A stretch of 20,928 bases of DNA, taken from JAWCLZ01 sp037443105 (GTDB lineage Archaea; Halobacteriota; JAWCLZ01). The DNA lies in the NCBI GenBank assembly GCA_037443105.1, contig JBBIOZ010000023.1:1-20928 (forward strand), given 5' to 3'. The notes below the pieces were generated by a model. That model was given only the letters and a program-made list of their open reading frames with translations, was not told where the DNA came from and made no database searches. A program made the position numbers and the translations under genes. Below, piece after piece: positions 12,695 to 19,993 of this stretch. The first letter of the stretch is position 1, and each line of letters starts with the position of its first letter.

Positions 12695-14464
12695 ATGCGC
12701 ATTGCCATAATCAACTCAGACCGCTGCCAGCCCAAGAAATGCACCTATGAATGCATGCGCTTTTGCCCTCGAGTTAGAACTGGAGATGAAACTATAGTGC
12801 TGGCTGAAAGTGGCAAGCCAGTTATCTCTGAAGAACTATGCGTTGGCTGTGCGATCTGTGTGAAAAAATGTCCATTTGGATCAATAGCGATAATAGAATT
12901 GCCTGAGGAACTCAAAGAAATCGAAACCCATCGCTATGGTATAAATGGCTTTGCATTATATGGCTTGGCAATTCCACAGAGGGGTAGAGTAATTGGAATC
13001 ATAGGCCCAAATGGCATAGGCAAGAGCACAGCTGTTAAAATTCTATCAGGCATCATAAAGCCAAATCTAGGGAGAGAAACCATAGACTGGGATGAGATCT
13101 TGAAGCACTACTCAGGATCAGAGCTGCATGAATATTTCAAGAAGCTGAAGGAAAGGGAGGTAAAAACAGCGCTTAAGCCGCAGTATATAGAGCAAATCCC
13201 AAGTTACTTCAAAGGCAGTGTGGAGGAGCTGCTCAATAAACTTGATGAGCGTAAAAAGCTAATGGAAGTAGTAGAGCTACTGGATTTAAAATCAATTTTA
13301 AAAAGAGATATAGCTGGGCTCAGTGGAGGTGAGCTTCAAAGGGTAGCGATAGCAGCTTGTGCATTGCGAAGAGCTGATTTCTATTTCTTCGATGAAATAA
13401 CCCCTTATTTAGATATTTATCAGCGCATAAAAGTGGCTAAGTTAATAAGAGAGATATCCAAGGAAGGAAGTGTTTTAGTGGTGGAGCACGATCTAGCTAT
13501 ATTGGATTTATTAACAGATGCAGTGCACATCGCATATGGTGAAGCAGGCTGCTATGGGGTAATCACCCATCCCAAAAGCGTTAGAGTAGGCATAAATGAA
13601 TATCTAAAGGGCTATCTGCGGGAGGAGAATGTTAGAATTAGGCCAGCGCCAATTAAATTCGAAGTAATTGCGCCAAGGAAGAAGAAGGAAGCAAAGGTAT
13701 TAGTGGAATTCAAAGGCTTCGTAAAGCAATATGAAAAATTTAAATTAGAAGTCAGCGAGGGAGAACTGCGCAAAGGAGAAGTAATAGGCATAGTTGGGCC
13801 AAATGGCATAGGCAAGAGTACATTCATCAAAATCCTAGCTGGAGTTGAAAGTCCCACTTTTGGAGAGCTGAATTTAAAGTTGAGGGTCTCCTACAAGCCG
13901 CAGTATATAAGTGCAGATCAAAAGATAACTGTGCAGGCATATTTAAAGCAAATCACAGCTGAATTCGATTCCTCCTACTATAAAGCTGAGATACTTAGGC
14001 CACTTCAGCTGGAACGCTTGCTTGATTTAAACCTAGCTGAGCTCAGTGGAGGCGAGCTTCAAAGGGTAGCGATAGCAGCTTGCTTAAGTAGAGCTGCAGA
14101 ACTCTACCTCTTAGATGAACCAAGTGCACATTTAGATGTAGAGCAAAGAGTGCTAGCAGCTAAGGTTATAAGAAGATTTGCTGAGCATAATGAAGTAACC
14201 GCTCTCGTGGCAGACCACGATATTTATTTAATCGATATGATCAGCGATCGCTTGCTAGTATTCGAAGGAGAGCCCACAGTTCACGGTAGAGCACTTGGGC
14301 CATTTGATATGCGCACGGGTATGAATCGCTTTCTCCATAGCTTAGATATTACCTTCCGCCGCGATGAAGAAACTAAGAGACCGAGGGTTAACAAGCCTGA
14401 TTCTAAGCTTGATAGAGAGCAAAAAGCAAAAGGTGAATTCTATTATTACTATGACTATGAATAA
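12695..14464 (+). CDS. ABCE1 / RNase L inhibitor, ribosome-recycling ATPase
   Basis: A 589-residue soluble twin-ATPase that splits ribosomes after termination in archaea and eukaryotes. The N-terminal domain holds two [4Fe-4S] clusters, with cysteines 11, 16, 20, 24 and 49, 52, 55, 59. First cassette: Walker A GPNGIGKST at about 104-112, signature LSGGELQRVAIA, Walker B YFFDEITPYLD, H-loop VEHD. Second cassette: GPNGIGKST again, LSGGELQRVAIA again, YLLDEPSAHLD, ADHD. The asymmetry (DEITPYLD versus DEPSAHLD) is typical. The start at 12695 follows GGTGAG by 3 bases. The length is normal. The C-terminal tail is charged and ends YYYYDYE. It is intact and directly follows the EMC6-like gene. Confidence 0.97.
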   Translation: MRIAIINSDRCQPKKCTYECMRFCPRVRTGDETIVLAESGKPVISEELCVGCAICVKKCPFGSIAIIELPEELKEIETHRYGINGFALYGLAIPQRGRVIGIIGPNGIGKSTAVKILSGIIKPNLGRETIDWDEILKHYSGSELHEYFKKLKEREVKTALKPQYIEQIPSYFKGSVEELLNKLDERKKLMEVVELLDLKSILKRDIAGLSGGELQRVAIAACALRRADFYFFDEITPYLDIYQRIKVAKLIREISKEGSVLVVEHDLAILDLLTDAVHIAYGEAGCYGVITHPKSVRVGINEYLKGYLREENVRIRPAPIKFEVIAPRKKKEAKVLVEFKGFVKQYEKFKLEVSEGELRKGEVIGIVGPNGIGKSTFIKILAGVESPTFGELNLKLRVSYKPQYISADQKITVQAYLKQITAEFDSSYYKAEILRPLQLERLLDLNLAELSGGELQRVAIAACLSRAAELYLLDEPSAHLDVEQRVLAAKVIRRFAEHNEVTALVADHDIYLIDMISDRLLVFEGEPTVHGRALGPFDMRTGMNRFLHSLDITFRRDEETKRPRVNKPDSKLDREQKAKGEFYYYYDYE

Positions 14465-14466
14465 TC

Positions 14467-14473
14467 TTATAAG
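14467..14473 (+). promoter_or_regulatory. TATA-like box ahead of the marker 9 operon
   Basis: TTATAAG lies 26-32 bases before the ATG at 14499, just past the ABCE1 stop. At that distance archaeal transcription would start at or a few bases before the ATG, giving a leaderless or very short leader message. A weak GTGA is also present before the start. This would separate the cofactor operon from ABCE1 transcription. Confidence 0.4.
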
Positions 14474-14498
14474 CAAATTTAGCCAAAACTGAAGTGAA

Positions 14499-15641
14499 AT
14501 GACGGAACTCTTCGACCTAGAGATAGCTGGAATAAAATTTAAAAACCCCTTAGCTCTCTCAGCGATGGCAGGTATAACCGATAGTAAATTTGCTAAAAAA
14601 ATAGCTGAAAACGTGGGACTAGTGGTCATAGGAGGCTTCAGCGTGGATGCAGCAACTCAAAAAGCTTCAAAGGAAATGATGAAACGCGGGAGGCAGGAGT
14701 TCATATTCAGCAATCCAATTGCTTTTCTAAGATCTGAGTTAAAAGCACTTGAGCGTGAAAAAGTAGCGGTGGCAATTAACGTTAGAGCTGCAGATATAGG
14801 GCCATTGATAAGAGTAGCTGAGTTAGCGAAGAAATACCACGCGATTTTAGAGTTAAACGCCCACTGCAGACAGCCTGAAATATTAGCTCTGGGAGCTGGT
14901 GATGCTCTACTTAGAGATCTACCTCGTCTTTCAAATTGGATTAGGGAGATTAAAAAAACGGATGTAGTGCTCTCCATAAAAATCCGTGGAAATATAGTAG
15001 ACGATGTAGAGCTAGCACGCGCTATAGAGGAAGCAGGCGCTGATATAATTCACGTAGACGCAGTGGGCGCTGAGGGCTCCGACCCTAGTGTGATAAAGAA
15101 AATTAGAAATGCAACTGACCTATTCATAATAGGTAACAACTCAGTGCACGACTTCGAAACAGCCCACAAGTTATTCTCTCGAGGAGCAGATATGGTTTCA
15201 ATCGCTAGAGCTGCGAAGTATGACTATACAATTTTCAAGCACCTTGCAAGGGAAATCGAAGATGAGCAAAGGAAATATGGCTGGTACAACGCTCCCAAGC
15301 ATATATGTAGAGATGGCGACCTGCGAGCACTTACCTTCTGCTGCATGCCAGTCAAAAACTGCCCTCTGCAGGATGCATTGAGACTCGCTGGCCTAACTAA
15401 AGAGGAATATGCTAAGATCAAGTTGGACTTCACAAAAGAAACCCCGCTTGAGAAGGGCGATACCACTTGCTATGGAAGCTTAGCTTGGTGCTGCACCATT
15501 CACAGGCCGTGCGTAGGTAGAGAAGCTGCACTTAGAAAGGCTCATTTATCCGACGCGCGATATATGCAGCTTAAGAAAGCACTATCTGAACATATCAAGG
15601 CATATATGAGGCAGAAAAAATGTATGAGCCAAGCTACATAG
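14499..15641 (+). CDS. Methanogenesis marker 9 protein with NifR3/Dus-type TIM barrel
   Basis: A 380-residue two-part protein. Residues 1-255 form a TIM barrel related to tRNA-dihydrouridine synthases (LALSAMAGITDSKFAKKI, AINVRA, ELNAHCRQPEI, IIHVDAVGAEGSDP, IIGNNSV, GADMVSIARA). The C-terminal 110 residues carry the methanogenesis marker 9 domain, with eight cysteines at 270, 281, 282, 288, 324, 331, 332 and 338, in two [FW]CCxxxxxC repeats (FCCMPVKNC, WCCTIHRPC). That domain is, to my knowledge, confined to methanogens and close relatives, and the eight cysteines suggest an iron-sulfur or other metal site. The substrate is unknown. It overlaps the CitG-like gene by 22 bases and heads a five-gene run, which points to cofactor metabolism rather than tRNA modification. 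Confidence 0.9.
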   Translation: MTELFDLEIAGIKFKNPLALSAMAGITDSKFAKKIAENVGLVVIGGFSVDAATQKASKEMMKRGRQEFIFSNPIAFLRSELKALEREKVAVAINVRAADIGPLIRVAELAKKYHAILELNAHCRQPEILALGAGDALLRDLPRLSNWIREIKKTDVVLSIKIRGNIVDDVELARAIEEAGADIIHVDAVGAEGSDPSVIKKIRNATDLFIIGNNSVHDFETAHKLFSRGADMVSIARAAKYDYTIFKHLAREIEDEQRKYGWYNAPKHICRDGDLRALTFCCMPVKNCPLQDALRLAGLTKEEYAKIKLDFTKETPLEKGDTTCYGSLAWCCTIHRPCVGREAALRKAHLSDARYMQLKKALSEHIKAYMRQKKCMSQAT

Positions 15642-16468
15642 CTAGGTGTGCTCAACTTGCATTGATCTTAGAAGTCGCAGCGAATCCCAAGCCTGGGAAT
15701 ATAGATCGAGAGCACGATTATAAAGATACGCGCTATGAGCACTTCTTGGCATCAGCAGTTGGAGTATACCCTATTTTTGAACAAGCAGCTAGGTCGAAGA
15801 GTGGAATAGGTGCCTTGATAAGAGCAGCGGTTGAGGAAAGCATAAAATGGCATAGAGGTGGAAATACCCACTTCGGTGCTTTCACTCTTTTAATTCCCTT
15901 GATAATGAGCGCAGCTATGAGTAGATCTCAATCCGAGTTGAAGCAAAATGCAGTGCAGCTGGTGAAGAATACCACTGCTAGAGATGCAATTGAATTCTAC
16001 AAGGCCTTCTCAAGCGTTAAGGTAAAGGTAAAGCAAGTGGACTATCTCGATGTTAACAACCCGAGTTCTCTAAAAATATTGGAGGAAAAAAATCTATCTC
16101 TATATGAAGTTATGAAGCTCAGTTGCGATCGAGATTTAATCGCTGAGGAATGGTGCAAGGGCTTCCCCCGGACCTTCAACGGCGCTCTGCTGCTGAATAA
16201 AAAAACTGTGGAGAGCAATATAAACGATGCCATAGTGCAAGTTTATCTTCAAATGCTCTCTGAGGAGCCAGATACCTTCATTGAGATTAAATTCGGCAAG
16301 CAAAAAGCAATCTGGGTAAGTCAAATGGCAAACCTAGTTTTAAAGGATAAAGGGCAGATTAAGCAATTCGATGAACAGCTAATACGCGAGGGCATAAACC
16401 CAGGTTCAACTGCAGATATAATCGCTGGTTCACTCTTCATAGCCCTGCTTGGGGGAATGCGCTTTTGA
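15620..16468 (+). CDS. CitG/MdcB-family triphosphoribosyl-dephospho-CoA synthase-like protein
   Basis: A 282-residue protein of the CitG/MdcB family (COG1767). It shows the signatures ANPKPGNIDREHDYKDTRYE at residues 21-40 with HFLAS after it, and HRGGNTHFGAFTLLIPL at about 78-94, which bind the nucleotide. Bacterial members join ATP and dephospho-CoA to make the prosthetic group precursor of citrate or malonate lyase. No such lyase is seen here, and archaeal members probably act on another nucleotide or cofactor. GAGG lies 8 bases before the ATG at 15620, inside the end of the marker 9 gene. The stop overlaps the TTG of the next gene. The frame is intact. Confidence 0.85.
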   Translation: MYEPSYIARCAQLALILEVAANPKPGNIDREHDYKDTRYEHFLASAVGVYPIFEQAARSKSGIGALIRAAVEESIKWHRGGNTHFGAFTLLIPLIMSAAMSRSQSELKQNAVQLVKNTTARDAIEFYKAFSSVKVKVKQVDYLDVNNPSSLKILEEKNLSLYEVMKLSCDRDLIAEEWCKGFPRTFNGALLLNKKTVESNINDAIVQVYLQMLSEEPDTFIEIKFGKQKAIWVSQMANLVLKDKGQIKQFDEQLIREGINPGSTADIIAGSLFIALLGGMRF

Positions 16469-17037
16469 ATCTCCAGAGCTATGGCTTAAGCGAGGGAATA
16501 AATGAAGTAATAGCAACTACGATTTCAAATTCAAAGCAGCCTAACGCAGCCCCAATTGGCTTGAGGATTAAAAGAGGCGCAGTTTCAGCGAAGATCTATA
16601 AAAACACCACTACCTATAAAAACGTTGTCGAGACAGGTGCATTGATTGGAAATATAGTTGACGATCCAATGCTTTTCATAACAGCTGCTTTCTCCAATTT
16701 AAATAAAAAGCAGTATATCTTTAAAAATCTCGCGATTCCAGTGCTGAGGCAAGCTAATGCTTGGGTTTTATTTGAATGCAAAATAAAATCAAGTGAAGAA
16801 CCAGCTTTAATAATGCTCAAGCCCAAGCTAGGCGAGGTTGTAAATAAAAAAGTGGCTGCCATTAACAGAGCACTCTATGCCGTAATAGAAGCAGCGATAC
16901 ATGCCACTCGATATCGCGCTACTGGGGAGGAGAGATATAAAGAGTTAATTGAATACTATAGCACAATCATTGAGAAATGCGGCAGTGGTCGAGAGAAAAA
17001 GGCGCTCAAAAAGCTAAAGCAATATCTGGGGGAATAG
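16465..17037 (+). CDS. DUF447-family flavin-reductase-like protein
   Basis: A 190-residue protein of the DUF447 family (COG2457), starting LQSYGLSEGINEVIATTI and then NAAPIGLRIKRGAVSAKIYK, typical of a split-barrel FMN-binding fold. The ending is a helical, basic segment. The TTG start at 16465 overlaps the previous stop (TTGA) and has GGGGGA about 8 bases upstream. Members occur in methanogens and in the methanopterin-linked C1 gene clusters of methylotrophic bacteria, so a role in C1-carrier cofactor synthesis is plausible. The reaction is unknown. Its 3' end overlaps the annotated start of the flavoprotein gene by 61 bases. Confidence 0.85.
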   Translation: MNLQSYGLSEGINEVIATTISNSKQPNAAPIGLRIKRGAVSAKIYKNTTTYKNVVETGALIGNIVDDPMLFITAAFSNLNKKQYIFKNLAIPVLRQANAWVLFECKIKSSEEPALIMLKPKLGEVVNKKVAAINRALYAVIEAAIHATRYRATGEERYKELIEYYSTIIEKCGSGREKKALKKLKQYLGE

Positions 17038-17792
17038 CTATAGCTAAAGATATAGCTAAAGATACAGCTAAAGAAGCTAAAGATATAGCTAAAGATACTG
17101 ATAAAGCCATAGCTTGGGCGATAACCGGCGCTGGGCATTATCTCAGGGAGAGCTTTCAAGTTTTCAAAGAAATTAAGGCTAAAAAGAATGTTAAAATAAC
17201 CATCTATCTCTCCAAAGCAGGGGAAGAAGTTGTTAAGATGTATGGCTTATATAGCGAGCTGCAGAAGATAGCTCCAGGTAGATACTTAGAGGAAGTTTTC
17301 TTGGAATCAAGTGCTAGTTCGCCTAAAGCAGGTAGACTTGGGCTTGGGAAATACAGCGCATTGATAGTTGCACCAGCTACTTCCAATACCACTGCTAAAA
17401 TAGCTCACGGGATTGCTGACACACTTGTTACCAATGCAGTTGCTCAAGCAATCAAGGGAGGCACGAGGGTTTATATTCTACCAGTTGATATAGCTGGTAA
17501 AATCAAATCACAAATGCCCTACTTCATCGACCGCGAGCTATGTATAAAATGCAAAACCTGCGAGCCTAGAGAGCTATGTGCTTATAATGCAATTAGCGAT
17601 CAAATAGATCTCCTGCGGTGCACTGGCTGCGGTGAATGTGTTAAGCTATGTAGATTTGGAGCAATAAGGGGGGGAGAGGTTGAAATTAAGGCTAGAGATA
17701 TAGATAGAGAGAATGTAAAAAAGCTTAAAAAGCTTGAGGGCATACAAGTGCTTCGCAATCCAAGGGAGATCTTGAGAGCTGTGAAATTATGA
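16977..17792 (+). CDS. Archaeoflavoprotein / dihydromethanopterin reductase-like, ferredoxin-fused
   Basis: A 271-residue protein. From about residue 45, AWAITGAGHYLRESFQVFKE opens a flavodoxin-like FMN domain of the MJ0208/AfpA/DmrB group, continuing through VAPATSNTTAKIAHGIADTL and GGTRVYILPVD. The C-terminal 80 residues are a two-cluster ferredoxin (CIKCKTCEPRELC, CTGCGECVKLCRFGA). DmrB relatives reduce dihydromethanopterin with electrons from iron-sulfur carriers, which fits here. The start is a problem: the only standard in-frame start is the ATG at 16977, deep in DUF447, giving a 45-residue lead made largely of IAKD-like repeats. The family normally begins near the IAW segment. The stop overlaps the next ATG (ATGA). 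It is part of the marker 9 run. Confidence 0.85.
   Translation: MRQWSREKGAQKAKAISGGIAIAKDIAKDTAKEAKDIAKDTDKAIAWAITGAGHYLRESFQVFKEIKAKKNVKITIYLSKAGEEVVKMYGLYSELQKIAPGRYLEEVFLESSASSPKAGRLGLGKYSALIVAPATSNTTAKIAHGIADTLVTNAVAQAIKGGTRVYILPVDIAGKIKSQMPYFIDRELCIKCKTCEPRELCAYNAISDQIDLLRCTGCGECVKLCRFGAIRGGEVEIKARDIDRENVKKLKKLEGIQVLRNPREILRAVKL
17034..17105 (+). repeat. 12-base tandem repeat (ATAGCTAAAGAT) in the flavoprotein N terminus
   Basis: Exact copies of ATAGCTAAAGAT are at 17040-17051, 17052-17063 and 17085-17096, with degenerate copies between them and a half copy at 17034-17039. In frame they encode a repeating IAKD/TAKE peptide. The array lies right after the DUF447 stop codon and ends at the ATAGCTTGGGCG that begins the conserved part of the flavoprotein, so it looks like slippage expansion at the original gene start. 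Confidence 0.85.
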
Positions 17793-18490
17793 AGCTATTA
17801 CTTCTGGGAGATGTTCACGGTGAGTTGAGGGAAAATAGAGATAGATTTAAGCAGCTGCTTGAGTTAAATAAGCAAAAGGTTGACTTCGTGCTTCAAGCAG
17901 GCGACTTAGGTTTCTATGAGGCCATGCCCATCTCAAGCTACTTCATATTTGGCAACAATGAAGACTTTGATATCATTCAAGCTATGCTCGATGGAGAAGT
18001 TGAATATGAGAATCTAAAGCTCATTAAAAGCGGTGAAGCAATAAAACTGCGCAAGGGAGGCAGTAGCTTAATGCTATCTGGACTGTGTGGAAATTACGCT
18101 CCAAAATACTTCAACTTAAAAAGAGAGGAGCTAGCTGGCGATAGAAGGCGTCACTTCGTGGCTGAAGAAGTACAGCGCTGCCTATCGCTCTCAAACATAG
18201 ATCTCTTCTTAGCCCACGAGGCCCCTCATGGTTTAATTCGCAGAAGAGGCTATGACGTTGGAGTTCGCCATATAACCAATATTCTTAAAACCATTAAACC
18301 TCGCTATTTATTCTCAGGCCATCACCATGAATTTGCCTATCGCAGAATTGAGAAATCCGAGTGCTACTCCCTAGGTCCAGCTTTTAAAGAATATTTAATA
18401 TATGATTCCAAGAGCGATGCGATTAAGAAGTTCGATATCAATGGAAGGGAAATTGCCATTCAAAAGCAAATCAAGCTCAACCATTTTTAA
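17789..18490 (+). CDS. Calcineurin-like metallophosphoesterase
   Basis: A 233-residue enzyme with the ordered metal ligands of the family: GDVHG at residues 7-11, GDLG at 38-41, GNNED at 55-59, HEAPHG near 145 and GHHHE near 180. Members use two metal ions to hydrolyse phosphomonoesters or diesters. The substrate cannot be told from the sequence. It is the last of the marker 9 run, with an ATGA overlap with the flavoprotein gene, so it may remove a phosphate group in the same pathway. Its stop overlaps the stop of the convergent zinc-ribbon gene by four bases. The frame is intact. Confidence 0.9.
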   Translation: MKLLLLGDVHGELRENRDRFKQLLELNKQKVDFVLQAGDLGFYEAMPISSYFIFGNNEDFDIIQAMLDGEVEYENLKLIKSGEAIKLRKGGSSLMLSGLCGNYAPKYFNLKREELAGDRRRHFVAEEVQRCLSLSNIDLFLAHEAPHGLIRRRGYDVGVRHITNILKTIKPRYLFSGHHHEFAYRRIEKSECYSLGPAFKEYLIYDSKSDAIKKFDINGREIAIQKQIKLNHF

Positions 18491-18726
18491 CTATGCTTCT
18501 TCAAATATTCCTCTCGAATCTTTTCCCCAAGCAAGCCATCTTCTATTATTAAGTTATCCACGTGCCCGCATTCTTTACATTGATACAGCGAGCCTAGATA
18601 CTGCCCGATATAATAAGTTACATCTTTAGAACCGCAGCGAGAGCAATAGATATTTCTTCCTCTTTTTTTCTTTGCTTCAACTTCAATCAATCTATCAAGT
18701 GCTTCAAAATCCTCTTCCTCAGTCAT
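18487..18726 (-). CDS. Small zinc-ribbon protein
   Basis: A 79-residue protein with a charged N-terminal helix and a zinc ribbon made by cysteines 28, 31, 50 and 53 (YCSRCGSKD and YQCKECGH). The tail is a charged helix. Ribbons of this kind bind nucleic acid or act as small adaptors; no partner can be named. GGAGC lies 8 bases before the ATG, and only three bases separate it from the apgM stop, so it is the second gene of that unit. Confidence 0.75.
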   Translation of the reverse strand: MTEEEDFEALDRLIEVEAKKKRGRNIYCSRCGSKDVTYYIGQYLGSLYQCKECGHVDNLIIEDGLLGEKIREEYLKKHS

Positions 18727-18729
18727 CTT

Positions 18730-19968
18730 TTAAGCTCCAAATTTCTCCATTCGATTCATATAGTTGAGCATTATATTCATAAGCTCATTGCCTCTAATTC
18801 TACCCAAGCCTCCTTTAGCGCAACTGCGCTCGTTGAATTTATTAACATCATCGACTCTAACCGCTTCACCTGCGATTGCAACTGGAACTGGATCGCCCAT
18901 GTGCTCTCTCACTTCAAGAGGTGTGGTGTGATCTGCGGTTAAGCAGAGTACTACCTTCTCCAAGTCAACGTTGGCTAATATATAGCCCACCATTCGATCA
19001 GCTTTAGCCAGCATCTCTAGCTTTAGCTTTACATTGCCATCGTGAGATGCAGCATCAGTGGGCTTGAAGTGGGTGAAAACAAAGTCATATTTCTCCAATG
19101 CTTTAACTGTCTCCCTAGCTTTAGCAAGCTCATTGGTGTTATACTCCCCGGTCATCCCCTCTACCTTAAGAAGCTCCAAGCCTAGGGATGCTGCGACTCC
19201 TCTTACAAGCGATGTTGCAGCTATGCAGGCTCCATTCAATCCAAATTTATGCTTGAAGGACTCAACCTCTGGTTTAACTCCTGGGCCGCGCAGGAGCAAA
19301 TAGTTGGCCGGCAGCAGGCCTTTTCTCACCCTCTCTTTATTCACCTCATGCTTGCTTAAAATCTCAGCGCTTTGCTTTATGAATTCATTGAGCACGTAAG
19401 CTGTGAATTCAGCTTCCTTCGCAAGTGGCTTAACCTCTCTAACTCTTTCATTTACAGCATGGGGATCAGAATCTGTGACTTTTTCGCTCAACCCTCTGCC
19501 TCGCAGTATAAGTGCTCCTCTATGGCCAGTGCTCTCCTTAAAGATCGCTTGTACATTGCTAGGGAGCTTAACCCCTTCATTTATCGCTTGAGCAAGAGCT
19601 GCTTGCCCCTCTTGAATTCGCCCAGCGCGTCTATCGATCACCACTCCATCTTGAACTGTGGCGAAGTTCACTCTAAAGCCAATGTCGCCCTCTTTTATGG
19701 GCAGCCCCTCACCCAGAGCCTCTAAGTAGCCTCTGCCTCTGTAGACTTTATAGGCATCGTAGCCTAAGATTGAGATATGCGAAGTATCGCTGCCGATTGC
19801 AATTCCTGGAGCAACTGGATCCATGAGTCCATTTATCCCTTGCTTTGCAATTTCATTGAAACTTGGAAAAACTCCATGTTCAAGTGGAGTTTTTCCCCCT
19901 AGTGCTTTAACTGGGCGGTCTGCCATTCCATCGATTATTATAAGCAAGCCTTTTTTCATTATTTGCAT
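18730..19968 (-). CDS. apgM: 2,3-bisphosphoglycerate-independent phosphoglycerate mutase, archaeal type
   Basis: A 412-residue enzyme of the alkaline phosphatase superfamily that interconverts 3- and 2-phosphoglycerate in glycolysis and gluconeogenesis. Metal site residues are seen in LLIIIDGMADRPV, in FTHFKPTDAASHDGN and in LTADHTTPLEVREHMGDPV. The catalytic serine lies in IGSDTSHISILGYD at about residue 60. The length is normal for archaeal ApgM. The start may be the ATG at 19968 or the one at 19959 (MKKGLLIIIDG); AAGG lies just before the first. It precedes the zinc-ribbon gene and follows the radical SAM gene by 25 bases on the same strand, so the three may be one operon. Confidence 0.95.
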   Translation of the reverse strand: MQIMKKGLLIIIDGMADRPVKALGGKTPLEHGVFPSFNEIAKQGINGLMDPVAPGIAIGSDTSHISILGYDAYKVYRGRGYLEALGEGLPIKEGDIGFRVNFATVQDGVVIDRRAGRIQEGQAALAQAINEGVKLPSNVQAIFKESTGHRGALILRGRGLSEKVTDSDPHAVNERVREVKPLAKEAEFTAYVLNEFIKQSAEILSKHEVNKERVRKGLLPANYLLLRGPGVKPEVESFKHKFGLNGACIAATSLVRGVAASLGLELLKVEGMTGEYNTNELAKARETVKALEKYDFVFTHFKPTDAASHDGNVKLKLEMLAKADRMVGYILANVDLEKVVLCLTADHTTPLEVREHMGDPVPVAIAGEAVRVDDVNKFNERSCAKGGLGRIRGNELMNIMLNYMNRMEKFGA

Positions 19969-19993
19969 TGCCTTAATACTACTTACCTTATAA

